A DNA stretch of 64,000 bases from Caulobacteraceae bacterium (GCA_019748055.1 JAIEQC010000014.1:1-64000); one strand, 5' to 3'. Positions 31,741 through 40,665 are shown, counted from the first letter of the stretch. Notes: a model not told the origin generated them from the letters alone. A program made the numbers and translations.

Positions 31741-32369
31741 CCTATGCGGTCAAGGAGTGCTTCCTGACGGTGCAGGGCGAGGGCGGTCAGGCGGGCCGCG
31801 CGGCGGTGTTCATGCGCTTCGCCGGATGCAACCTCTGGAACGGGCTGGAGCGGGATCGGCCGGGTGCGATCTGCGACTTCTGCGACACCGACTTCGTCGG
31901 CACGGACGGCGACGGGGGCGGGAAGTTCGCCACGGCCGAGTCGTTGGCGGACCATGTCGCGGCGCGATGGATCGGCGGAGAACGGGACCGACTGGTCGTC
32001 TGCACGGGCGGGGAGCCGCTGCTGCAGCTGGATGCCGCACTGATCGACGCCCTTCACGCGCGCCGCTTCGCCGTGGCGGTGGAGACCAATGGGACGGTGG
32101 CGGCGCCGGACGGCATCGACTGGATCTGCGTCAGCCCCAAGGCGGACGCACCGGTGGTGCAGACCCGCGGCCACGAGCTAAAGCTGGTCTTCCCCCAGCC
32201 CAAGGCCATGCCGGAACGGTTCGAGCATCTGGAGTTCGAGCGGTTCTGGCTGCAGCCCATGGACGGGCCGGACCGGGCCGCGAACACGGCGGCGGCGGTC
32301 GCCTACTGTCTGGAACACCCGCGCTGGCGCCTGAGCGTCCAGACGCACAAGTACATCGGCGTGAGATGA
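31737..32369 (+). CDS. queE: 7-carboxy-7-deazaguanine synthase
   Basis: [25 protein letters not shown]...[25 protein letters not shown] overlap with queC. Confidence 0.92.
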   Translation: MTYAVKECFLTVQGEGGQAGRAAVFMRFAGCNLWNGLERDRPGAICDFCDTDFVGTDGDGGGKFATAESLADHVAARWIGGERDRLVVCTGGEPLLQLDAALIDALHARRFAVAVETNGTVAAPDGIDWICVSPKADAPVVQTRGHELKLVFPQPKAMPERFEHLEFERFWLQPMDGPDRAANTAAAVAYCLEHPRWRLSVQTHKYIGVR

Positions 32370-32734
32370 CCCGCGTTTTCGAAGTCACCAAGGCCGCCCA
32401 TTTCGACGCGGCGCACCACTTCCCTCACGGTCCGGAGGGCAGTCCGCACCGGCGCGTGCATGGGCACTCGTTCCGGGTGGAGGCCAGCGTGCGCGGCACG
32501 CCGGGCGGCGAGATGGGGTTCGTCGTCGACCTGACGAAGCTGGAGGCGTCGCTGAAGGCGGCGGCGGCGGAGCTGGATCACGGCCTGCTGAACGAGCACC
32601 CGGGGCTGGAGACGCCCAGCCTGGAGGCCATCTGCGTCTGGTTCGCCGACCGTCTGGCGCCGGAGTTCCCGGGCCTGTCGAGGATCACGGTGCTGCGGCC
32701 CACGATCGGCGAGCGGTGCGAGCTGACGCTCTAG
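32366..32734 (+). CDS. queD: 6-carboxytetrahydropterin synthase family (QueD-like)
   Basis: DAAHHFPHGPEGSPHRRVHGHSFRVE, LDHGLLNEHPGLETPSLE. Confidence 0.85.
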   Translation: MTRVFEVTKAAHFDAAHHFPHGPEGSPHRRVHGHSFRVEASVRGTPGGEMGFVVDLTKLEASLKAAAAELDHGLLNEHPGLETPSLEAICVWFADRLAPEFPGLSRITVLRPTIGERCELTL

Positions 32735-33000
32735 CAGTCGCGTCCCGACGCCCGGCGCTGTTCACAGCGACGCTGTTCGCGTTCGTAGTCGCGCTGTTCG
32801 CGCTCGCGTTTGGCCTTGGTCTCTTCGTCGGAGGTGGTGACGGCGTCGACGCCCGCGCCGACGACCGCGCCGGTGACCTTGGCGGCGCCGCCGACGACGG
32901 CCGCGCCCGTGCCGATCACCGCGCCGACGAGGCAGCCCTGCAGCATCAGCGATCCAACTAGGATGACGGCAAGGGCGGCGGCCCGCGCGACGGTCTTCAT
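32731..33000 (-). CDS. Small lipoprotein
   Basis: MKTVARAAALAVILVGSLMLQGC lipobox; charged C-terminus. Confidence 0.65.
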   Translation of the reverse strand: MKTVARAAALAVILVGSLMLQGCLVGAVIGTGAAVVGGAAKVTGAVVGAGVDAVTTSDEETKAKREREQRDYEREQRRCEQRRASGRDC

Positions 33001-33084
33001 GATCGTTCTCCCGACTGGACCCGATCTAGGCCCGGTTTGGTGAACGAACACTGACCGCCGACGCGGGCCTTCTCAAGGCAGGGG

Positions 33085-33780
33085 TCAGAGGCTGTCGACC
33101 ATGACCAGTTCGGCGTCGGCGCGGGCGCGGATGGTGACGACCGGCTCGTCCTTGATGCCGGCGCCGTCGCGGGCCTTCAGCTCCACGCCGTTGACCTCGA
33201 CCTCGCCGACGGCGGGGACCAGATAGGCGCGGCGGCCTTGGGACAGGTCGTAGGTGATGGTCTCGCCGGCCTTCAGCGTCGCGCCCAGCACGCGGGCGTC
33301 GGCGTTGATCGGCAGGGCGTCGTCGCCCGCGCGACCGGACGCCAGCACCGTGAACCGGCCGGTGCGGTCGGCCTGCGGGAACTCGCGCTGGCCCCAGCTG
33401 GGCGGGGCGCCGGGGCGGTCGGTCTCGATCCAGATCTGGAAGATGGTGGTGAGCTCATCCTCCAGATTGAACTCGGCATGACGCACGCCCGTGCCCGCGC
33501 TCATGACCTGGACGTCGCCCGCGGCGGTGCGGCCCTGGTTGCCCATTGAGTCCTGGTGCGTGATCGCGCCGGTCCGGACGTAGGTGATGATCTCCATGTC
33601 GCGGTGGGGGTGGGGCGGGAAGCCCGACTTGGCCGCGATCTCGTCGTCGTTCCAGACGCGCAGGCGGCCCCAGCTCATGCGCGCCGGGTCGTAGTAGTCC
33701 GCGAAGGAGAAGTGGTGCCGGGCCTTGAGCCAGCCGTGGTCGGCTCCGCCCAGGGTCTCGAAGCGTCGAACGTCGATCAT
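33085..33780 (-). CDS. Pirin family protein
   Basis: SFADYYDPARMSWGRLRVWNDD, FPPHPHRDMEIITYV, MSAGTGVRHAEFN. Confidence 0.92.
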   Translation of the reverse strand: MIDVRRFETLGGADHGWLKARHHFSFADYYDPARMSWGRLRVWNDDEIAAKSGFPPHPHRDMEIITYVRTGAITHQDSMGNQGRTAAGDVQVMSAGTGVRHAEFNLEDELTTIFQIWIETDRPGAPPSWGQREFPQADRTGRFTVLASGRAGDDALPINADARVLGATLKAGETITYDLSQGRRAYLVPAVGEVEVNGVELKARDGAGIKDEPVVTIRARADAELVMVDSL

Positions 33781-33862
33781 GTCGTCCTCCAGAAGGTCTG
33801 GCGCGATGCGCGCCGTTTGACGCCGATATAGGCAACAGTGTCGGTTGCGAAAAGGGGGCGCC

Positions 33863-33929
33863 CTCCGTGCACCTGGTGGACTCCGTGCACTTCCCGAGAA
33901 AATGAGTGCACCGAGTACACGGAGTGCAT
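33863..33929. repeat. Inverted arrangement of 9-bp GTGCAC-containing repeats (large imperfect hairpin)
   Basis: CTCCGTGCA CCTGGTGGA CTCCGTGCA ... GAGTGCACC GAGTACACG GAGTGCAT; 19 of 24 stem positions complementary by manual alignment, 13-nt loop. Confidence 0.7.
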
Positions 33930-34124
33930 ATCCTGCGTCATGCGGACGGAGCGCCGCACCGTCACGTCCAGTGTGACACAGGTTCGAACGACCGTCGGAA
34001 AGTCGCGATTCGTTTGCGCCAAGCCGCTGTTTTCCTTTTCTCTCTCAGCCGAAACCGTGACGATTCCCGCCGGGTGACCCGTCCTGACGCGCGTGGTACA
34101 GAGCGCGCGGCTTCCGAGGTTCCG

Positions 34125-34823
34125 ATGTCCCGTCCGTCCCCGGCCGTTATCGCGGCCGTCCTGATCCTGTCGGCCGGGACCGTCTCCGAGGCGCGCGCGC
34201 AGATTTTAAGCGACGCCGCGACCCACGCGCCGCCGCAGCACTATCTGATCACCCTGCCGCCGACGCCGGTGGCCGAAGTGGCGGAGGTGGTGCTGGGGCA
34301 GACGCTGGGCATTCCGTACAAGATCGACGCCGACGTGAAGGGCGAAATGGCCTTCAGGGTCGACGGTCCCCACACGCCGCACGAGCTGGCGCGCGAGTTC
34401 GGCTATCGGCTTTGGAACGTGGACGTCGCCCTGATCGAACGGCCGTCGGACGGGATTTGGCTGATCCCCGAAAGCGAACTGCCGGCTGCCCTGGCCGCAG
34501 GCGCGACGGTGGTCAGCCCGCTGGCGACCATGCCCGCGCGTCCCGTACCGGCCGCGAAAGCGCCGGCGGTTGCAGCGGCGTCCGAGGAGGGCCCGCCGGG
34601 CTTCGATTGGTCGTGGCTGGCCTGGCTGGCGGCGGGCTGGGCAGCCGGAGCGGCCAGCGCGTTCGCGTGGCTGAGACGGAAGGCGATCGTGCCGGAACGG
34701 CCGACCGCCTTGCTGCCCTCGCCCGCGACTGCGACGCCGGTCGTCGTCGCTCCGACCGTCGAGGCGAGCACGGACGACGACTTGGTGATCCCGACCTTCG
34801 CGCCGGCCAGCCGAGAACCCTAG
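34125..34823 (+). CDS. Signal-peptide protein with secretin N0/STN-like domain and C-terminal TM helix
   Basis: VAEVAEVVLGQTLGIPYKIDADVKGEMAFRVDGPHTPHELAREFGYRLWNVDVALI; WSWLAWLAAGWAAGAASAFAWLRRK TM. Confidence 0.65.
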   Translation: MSRPSPAVIAAVLILSAGTVSEARAQILSDAATHAPPQHYLITLPPTPVAEVAEVVLGQTLGIPYKIDADVKGEMAFRVDGPHTPHELAREFGYRLWNVDVALIERPSDGIWLIPESELPAALAAGATVVSPLATMPARPVPAAKAPAVAAASEEGPPGFDWSWLAWLAAGWAAGAASAFAWLRRKAIVPERPTALLPSPATATPVVVAPTVEASTDDDLVIPTFAPASREP

Positions 34824-36796
34824 AAGATCTGCGGCACCCGGGGCTGGAGGCGGGGCTGGACGGTCTCGCCCGGGGCGAGGCGGCGGTCGCGATCCACATT
34901 GTCCTCGCCGCGCAGGCGATCGTAGTTGTCCTGCGAATTCTGACGCACGTCCTCCGGCTCGCGCAGGATGGTCACACGCAGGAAGACGAACAGGGTGCGG
35001 CGGGTCGAGGTCTCGCTGCGCGAGCGGAACAGGCCACCGATGCCGGGGATGTCGGCCAGCAGGGGCACGCGGCTCTCGCGGTACCTGCGGTCGTCGCTGA
35101 TCAGGCCGCCCAGGGTGATCACCTCGCGATTGTCGGCCAGAACGGTGGTGGTGACGCTGCGCCGGTCGGTGATGAGGTCGGCCGCGCCGAAGACGGTGGT
35201 GGGGGCGAGAGACGAGACCTCCTGCGTCACCTCAAGGCGCACGACGTCGCCGTCCAGAATCCGCGGCGTCACCTTCAGCGTCACGCCGACGTCTTCCCGC
35301 TGGATGGTGGTGAAGGGGTTCAGCGTGTTGCCGTCGGTGGCGAAGGAGCCGGTGCGGAAGGGCACGTTCTGGCCGGCGACGATCTCGGCCTCCTCATTGT
35401 CCAGGACCGTCACGCTGGGGGTCGACAGCAGGTTGGCGTAGGTCGAGCGCGACAGGGCCTGGAGCAGCACGCCGAACTGGCCGTCCTCACCCGCCGCGAG
35501 CGTCAGACCTTCGGACACGGCGCCGGCGCCCGGCACGCCCAGCACGTTCAGTACGGTCGACAGGGGCACGCCCGCCTGGGTGAACGAGGTCGCGCCCGTG
35601 ACGCCCGACGCGGGGACGGCGCCGCCTGTGGCCAACTGGATTCCCAACTGTTCGCCAAGGTCGCCGGTGATCTCCACGATGGCCGCTTCGATCACGACCT
35701 GGGGGCGGCGGACGTCCAACTGGAGGATCAGGTCCTCGACCACGGCCACGGACTGGGGCGTGCCGCGCAGAACGACGGCGTTCAGCTCGCTGACGGACTG
35801 GACGGCCAGGCCGGGGAAGGCGAAGCCGACGCCGGGCGAGCGGGCGCGGGTCGACGAGGCCTCCGCACCGGGCGCGGCACCGGCGGCGGGATCCACGCCG
35901 GCGTCGGCGCGCAGGCTCTGGGTCACGGGGTTGGTGGCGTCCGCGCCCTCGCCCATCAGGCCGCGAACGACCTCGACCACGCTTTCGGCGTCGCCGAAGC
36001 GCAGGCGGACCACGCGAGTGACCGGAGCGGCCCCGCCCGGCCGATCCAGAGCGGCGGCGACGGTCCGGGCCTGTGCGACGTCCTGGGCGGAGCCCGTGAC
36101 CAGGACCGTGTTGCTGCGGCCGTCTGCGGCGACGCGGAGGCCGCCCGCATCCTGACCATAGAGATCGCGCAGGACCTGGGCCACGTCCTCGGCCGCGGCG
36201 TGCTCAAGCGACAGGCTTTCGAAGGCGGAGCCGCCGCCGCCGTCGAGCGCCTGGGCGACCTGGGCGATGCGGGCCACGTTGTCGGCATAGTCGGTGACGA
36301 CGATGGCGTTAGGTTCGGTGATCGCCTCAAGCGAGCCGAACTGGGCCACCAGCGGACGCAGGGCTCGGGCCGCCTGGTCGGACGGCAGGTTGCGCAGGCG
36401 GATCAGGCGCGTGACGACCTGCTGCTCGGATCCCGCGGTCTGGCCCGCGCTGTTCTGGATGACGGTTGACTGCGGGACGACGCGCCAGACCCTGCCGCTG
36501 CGGACCACGCCGAAGCCGTTGGTGCGCAGCACGCTCTGGAACAGGTCCCAAACGCCGTCTGCGTTCAGCGGTTGGGCCGAAACGACGGTGACCACGCCTG
36601 TGACGTTGGGATCCAGCACGATGGTGCGTCCGGTGATGCGCGCCACCTGTTCGGCCACGTCACGGATGTCGACGCCGCGCATGTTGACGACGACCTCGCC
36701 CTGGACGGGTTGGCTCTGTGCCTGAGCGACCCCGGGGGCGACGCAGGCGACACCGATCAGAAGGGCGGCGAGGCAGGCCTGGAGAAATCTTCGCAC
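34820..36796 (-). CDS. gspD: Type II secretion system secretin GspD
   Basis: N-domains plus secretin core VPLLADIPGIGGLFRSRSETSTRRTLFVFLRVTIL. Confidence 0.94.
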   Translation of the reverse strand: MRRFLQACLAALLIGVACVAPGVAQAQSQPVQGEVVVNMRGVDIRDVAEQVARITGRTIVLDPNVTGVVTVVSAQPLNADGVWDLFQSVLRTNGFGVVRSGRVWRVVPQSTVIQNSAGQTAGSEQQVVTRLIRLRNLPSDQAARALRPLVAQFGSLEAITEPNAIVVTDYADNVARIAQVAQALDGGGGSAFESLSLEHAAAEDVAQVLRDLYGQDAGGLRVAADGRSNTVLVTGSAQDVAQARTVAAALDRPGGAAPVTRVVRLRFGDAESVVEVVRGLMGEGADATNPVTQSLRADAGVDPAAGAAPGAEASSTRARSPGVGFAFPGLAVQSVSELNAVVLRGTPQSVAVVEDLILQLDVRRPQVVIEAAIVEITGDLGEQLGIQLATGGAVPASGVTGATSFTQAGVPLSTVLNVLGVPGAGAVSEGLTLAAGEDGQFGVLLQALSRSTYANLLSTPSVTVLDNEEAEIVAGQNVPFRTGSFATDGNTLNPFTTIQREDVGVTLKVTPRILDGDVVRLEVTQEVSSLAPTTVFGAADLITDRRSVTTTVLADNREVITLGGLISDDRRYRESRVPLLADIPGIGGLFRSRSETSTRRTLFVFLRVTILREPEDVRQNSQDNYDRLRGEDNVDRDRRLAPGETVQPRLQPRVPQIF

Positions 36797-36805
36797 GGTC
36801 GACGC

Positions 36806-37672
36806 CTATCTGAGGGGGACGGTGAGGGAGAGGGTGCGGCCGTCGCGGACGACCTCGATGCGCAGCCGGCCGGAGGCAGCGGCGGAGGCGAACAGGTCGC
36901 GGTCGGAGTCGGGATCGCCCAGCGCCTGGCCGTTGACGCTGCGGATGACGTCGCCGGGCCGCAGGCCCGCGCGCAGCAGCTGGGGCGCGCTGTCGGGGCC
37001 GACGACGTAGCCCTGGCCCGTCGAGGTCATGCCCATGGACTCCAGCGCCTGTTGTCCGCCGGCGATGGCTGAAGCGGCAGCGGTCGACCCGGGCTGCGGA
37101 GCGACCGCGGAGGGTTGCGCCGGTGGGACCGGCGTGAAGATCGCGGGCGGCGCGGTCGCAGGAGGTGCGGCGGTCGGCGCGTCAGGAATCTGGGCCGTCC
37201 CCGGCGCCGCTCCCGCGGCCTCCGTGGGCTTTGGCAGATACAGGGCCTCACGCCGTCCCTGGACGTTGAGGATGACGCGCTCGGGTTCGATGGCCTCGAT
37301 GACGGCCGAACCGACGGGGCTTTCGCCGACACCGAAGGCCTGAACCGGTCCGTCGGCGCTGGCGATGAGGGCCGTCGAGCCGCCCGAAGCCGCGTAGATG
37401 ACGCCGCGCAGGGCAAGGCCGAGGTTGGAAACGGGGATGCCGTCGCCGGTCGTGCCGGAGGCGAAGGGATTCCAGGCCAGGACGGCTGCCAGTCCGCCGC
37501 CCTGCGCACCGGCCACCGGGGCCAGTGCGGTGGGCGTCCACACCTGGGTGCGGCCGTCGTCCCAACCGATCAGACGCCAGGTCAGGCGTGCGGCCGACAG
37601 GCCCAGGCTGACGACGACGATCACGCCGACGACCCGCATCCAGAACACCGGCGAGCGGAGGAGGGCGCTCAC
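36806..37672 (-). CDS. gspC: Type II secretion system protein GspC
   Basis: N-terminal TM, HR region, C-terminal PDZ-like LLRAGLRPGDVIRSVNGQALGDPD; GTG start overlapping gspI stop. Confidence 0.85.
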   Translation of the reverse strand: MSALLRSPVFWMRVVGVIVVVSLGLSAARLTWRLIGWDDGRTQVWTPTALAPVAGAQGGGLAAVLAWNPFASGTTGDGIPVSNLGLALRGVIYAASGGSTALIASADGPVQAFGVGESPVGSAVIEAIEPERVILNVQGRREALYLPKPTEAAGAAPGTAQIPDAPTAAPPATAPPAIFTPVPPAQPSAVAPQPGSTAAASAIAGGQQALESMGMTSTGQGYVVGPDSAPQLLRAGLRPGDVIRSVNGQALGDPDSDRDLFASAAASGRLRIEVVRDGRTLSLTVPLR

Positions 37673-38022
37673 GACGCCGCCCCCGCGTCGACGAAGCCCT
37701 TCAGGCGCGCTGAGGGGGAGGGCGCACCGGCTCGTGTGACCGAGACCTCGACGGCCTGGAGCTCCGGATCGGCGGTGGCGGAACGGGCGGCGCGGACGAT
37801 CCAGTCGTCGCCCATCATGCGGACCCGCTCGACTTCCGGCTCGCCGACCGCCAGTTCGGCCAGGCGGTTCTCGGCGATCCACTGGGCGGTGATCCGGTCC
37901 TCCAGCCCGCGCACGCCGTCGACGTGGGCCTGAAGCGCGACCAGAAGCCCGGTCGAGGCCACGGCCAGGACGAAGAGGGCGACGATCGCCTCCATCAGGG
38001 AATAGCCGGAGCGCGCGCGCAT
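37669..38022 (-). CDS. gspI: Type II secretion pseudopilin GspI
   Basis: RSGYSLMEAIVALFVLAV prepilin motif; size and order. Confidence 0.82.
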   Translation of the reverse strand: MRARSGYSLMEAIVALFVLAVASTGLLVALQAHVDGVRGLEDRITAQWIAENRLAELAVGEPEVERVRMMGDDWIVRAARSATADPELQAVEVSVTRAGAPSPSARLKGFVDAGAAS

Positions 38023-38477
38023 CAGCCGGCCTCCGTGCCCAGGGGCGCGACCTCGGCGGACAGGCCGTCGAAGGTGATGCGCCAGGCCTGGCGACGGTCG
38101 CGCATGGTCATGACGACGGGCGCCTCCACGCCGTCGGGATCCACCGTCAGCCGGGCCTGCGGAGCCCAGAACCGGACCTCGCGCGGCAGGTCGTGGCGCG
38201 CGCCCCAGTCGTCGTCGGCGTGGGCGTCGCCCTCGAAGCCGTAGCCGCGGGGGTCCATGGCCAGGGTCACCGGGCGGCCGGCGATCAGCGCCTCGTCGGC
38301 GGCCAGGCGCAGGCGGTCGGCGAAGCGGTTGGCCTCAACCCGCGCGGGGTCGCCGTCGGTGCGGACGCCCAGCACCACCATGGCGGCGACGACGCCGATG
38401 ACGGCCAGGACGACCAGCACCTCGACCAGGGTAAGGCCCGCCCGCGTCCTCCGCCGCTGGTCCCCGAGGCCTCCCAC
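38022..38477 (-). CDS. gspH: Type II secretion pseudopilin GspH
   Basis: RAGLTLVEVLVVLAVIGVVAAM. Confidence 0.82.
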   Translation of the reverse strand: MGGLGDQRRRTRAGLTLVEVLVVLAVIGVVAAMVVLGVRTDGDPARVEANRFADRLRLAADEALIAGRPVTLAMDPRGYGFEGDAHADDDWGARHDLPREVRFWAPQARLTVDPDGVEAPVVMTMRDRRQAWRITFDGLSAEVAPLGTEAG

Positions 38478-38481
38478 CGGA

Positions 38482-38928
38482 TCAGCGCGACTTGTCGGTC
38501 AGGTCGGCGTCCAGGCCCTCTCCGCCTTCCTCGCCGTCCTTGCCGTAGGAGATCAGGTCGAAGGCGCCGGTCCGGCCCGGGCTGCGGTAGACATAATCGC
38601 GGCCCCAAGGGTCGCGCGGCATCTCGGTCAGGTAGCCTTCGGCGCTCCAGTTGGCCGGAACGGGGGCGGCTGTAGGGCGCTCAACGAGGGCGCGCAGGCC
38701 CTGCTCCGTGGTCGGATAGTCGCCGTTGTCGAGCCGGTACATGCGCAGGGCGGCGGCCACGGCCTTGAGGTCCGACTTGGCCACGGTGACGCGCGCCTCG
38801 TCCGGACGGCCGATGACGTTGGGCACGATCATCACGGCCACGACGGCGATGATGACCAGCACCACGATCATTTCCACGAGCGTCAGGCCCTGCCGGGCGC
38901 GACGCGGGCGGCGTCCGCGAAAAAACAT
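38482..38928 (-). CDS. gspG: Type II secretion major pseudopilin GspG
   Basis: RQGLTLVEMIVVLVIIAVVA, DNGDYPTTEQGLRALV, PRDPWGRDYVYRSPG. Confidence 0.94.
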   Translation of the reverse strand: MFFRGRRPRRARQGLTLVEMIVVLVIIAVVAVMIVPNVIGRPDEARVTVAKSDLKAVAAALRMYRLDNGDYPTTEQGLRALVERPTAAPVPANWSAEGYLTEMPRDPWGRDYVYRSPGRTGAFDLISYGKDGEEGGEGLDADLTDKSR

Positions 38929-39025
38929 GGAAGCTCACTGCTGGCGACGAAGCGACTGAGCCTGCTATAGACTATTTGATCGATCAGGACCAAGACCGTC
39001 GGACAGCTATACTTGTGTCAGATGT

Positions 39026-40180
39026 GTGACGACAGATAACAGTTTCATGACGACAGATGTCAGTTCCATGACGGCGGTGTCTTCGGGCCTGTGGCGTCTG
39101 TCGGATGGCGCAATTCAGCCGGTGGACCGTTCATGGGCCGGGCCGGCGACCCTTCTGGTCCCCAGCGAGCAGGTGCTCATCCGCGTCGTCGATCTGCCGT
39201 TTCCGTCGCGGACGAAACGGGCGGCGGCGGCGCCCTTCGCGCTGGAAGACGCGATCGCCGAGCCCCTGAGCGAGGTGCATGTGGCGCTGGGCGCCGAGGT
39301 GGCGCCCGGACGGCACCTGTGCGCGGTCGTGCGGCACGCGTTGATGCGGCAGTGGACGGCGGCTGCCGACGCCGCCGGGCTGGCCGGCGCCGTCTTCATG
39401 CCCGATGCCTTGTCCGTGCCGTTGCCGCCTGCGGGAGCCTGGCGGCTGCTGGTGGCTGAGGGCCGGGCGCTGGTGCGCGGCGACGACGGCACCGGCTTCG
39501 CCGTCGAGGTCGGTCTGCTTCCGGCGTTGTGGGAGGCGGCGGGGCGGCCGACCGTCCTGGCCTCGGGCGATGCGGCGCCTGATGCGATGCGCGAGGGTGT
39601 GGCCGAGGCGTCGCTGGAACTGGCAGACGGTCGTCCGTTGGTCATGGCCCCGCCGGTGGATTTGCGGCAGGGCTTGTACGCTCCAGCGCGTGGGCCGGCG
39701 TGGGGGCCGTGGAAGGTGGCGGCGATTCTGGCGATCGGCGGCGCAGCGGCGCATCTGGCGCTGGCGGTGGTGGACGTCACGGCGTTGCACTTCATGGCCG
39801 AGCGACGGGAGGCCGAGACGCGCGCCTTGATCACCGAGCGTGACGCTTCCCTGGCGAAGACGACCGATCTGGTCGCGGCGGTGGATCGGCTGGCGCCCGA
39901 GCCGGGGGGCGGAGACGGACCGTTCGTTCGGACCCTGTCGCGGGCCGCCGGAGCGCTGGCCGGGCGTCCGCTGAGCTATCGCGCGATCACCTATGGCGGC
40001 GCGGGCAAGCCGACCTCTCTGGCGGTGACGGCGCCGGACATGGCCGCGGCGGAGGGAGCGGCGCAGGCGCTGACGGCTCGCGCTCTGCCGGCCACAGCGA
40101 TGCTGGATCCCGTCTCGGAAACGGCCGCGACGACTGGAATCAATGCGGTCATAACGCTGAACGAGAGAGGTGAGGGATGA
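39026..40180 (+). CDS. gspL: Type II secretion system protein GspL
   Basis: Between gspG and gspM; cytoplasmic actin-like half then TM; start ambiguous (GTG 39026, ATG 39047, ATG 39068). Confidence 0.82.
   Translation: MTTDNSFMTTDVSSMTAVSSGLWRLSDGAIQPVDRSWAGPATLLVPSEQVLIRVVDLPFPSRTKRAAAAPFALEDAIAEPLSEVHVALGAEVAPGRHLCAVVRHALMRQWTAAADAAGLAGAVFMPDALSVPLPPAGAWRLLVAEGRALVRGDDGTGFAVEVGLLPALWEAAGRPTVLASGDAAPDAMREGVAEASLELADGRPLVMAPPVDLRQGLYAPARGPAWGPWKVAAILAIGGAAAHLALAVVDVTALHFMAERREAETRALITERDASLAKTTDLVAAVDRLAPEPGGGDGPFVRTLSRAAGALAGRPLSYRAITYGGAGKPTSLAVTAPDMAAAEGAAQALTARALPATAMLDPVSETAATTGINAVITLNERGEG
39028..39069 (+). repeat. 21-bp tandem duplication at gspL start
   Basis: GACGACAGATAACAGTTTCAT / GACGACAGATGTCAGTTCCAT, 18/21 identical. 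Confidence 0.75.
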
Positions 40181-40665
40181 ACCGGTTCGCCTCGCCCGCA
40201 GTTGCCCAGGCGGCGGAGTGGTTCGCCGCGCGTTCGGCGCGTGAGCGGCTGCTTCTCCAGATTCTGGCGGTGCTCGGCCTGATTGCGGTGCTCTGGTACG
40301 GGGTGATCCAGCCCCTGGCGACTGCCCGGGCGGCCGCCATGGAGCGGATCGCGCTGCACGAGAGCCTGCAGGCGCGATTGAAGCTGGGGCCGCCGGGCAT
40401 CGCTGCGGCCGTTCAGACGACGTCTCTGGCCGAGGGGGCCTTGGTCGAAGCGGCCCGGGCGGCCGCGGCGGCTCAGGGCTTGCCCGTCCAGATCGACGGC
40501 GACGCGGAACGGATCGCGGTCGCCGCGCAAGGTGTGCGCTTCGAGGCGGCGATGCCTTTCTTGCGCATGCTGGAGTCGGGCGGCGCAGAGCTGTCGGACG
40601 TGCGGATGCAGGCGTCGGCGCAGCCGGGTCTGATCGACCTGACCCTGACGGCGACGCGGCCATGA
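40177..40665 (+). CDS. gspM: Type II secretion system protein GspM
   Basis: FAARSARERLLLQILAVLGLIAVLWYGVIQPL; gsp context. Confidence 0.85.
   Translation: MNRFASPAVAQAAEWFAARSARERLLLQILAVLGLIAVLWYGVIQPLATARAAAMERIALHESLQARLKLGPPGIAAAVQTTSLAEGALVEAARAAAAAQGLPVQIDGDAERIAVAAQGVRFEAAMPFLRMLESGGAELSDVRMQASAQPGLIDLTLTATRP

Noticed and set aside
33777-34022. 81-aa minus ORF with VHSVHS/VHGVHQVHG repeats as a possible His-rich metal-binding peptide
   Set aside because: Repeat pattern explained by 9-bp DNA repeats forming an inverted structure; no clear RBS or conservation evidence; treated as a non-coding repeat.
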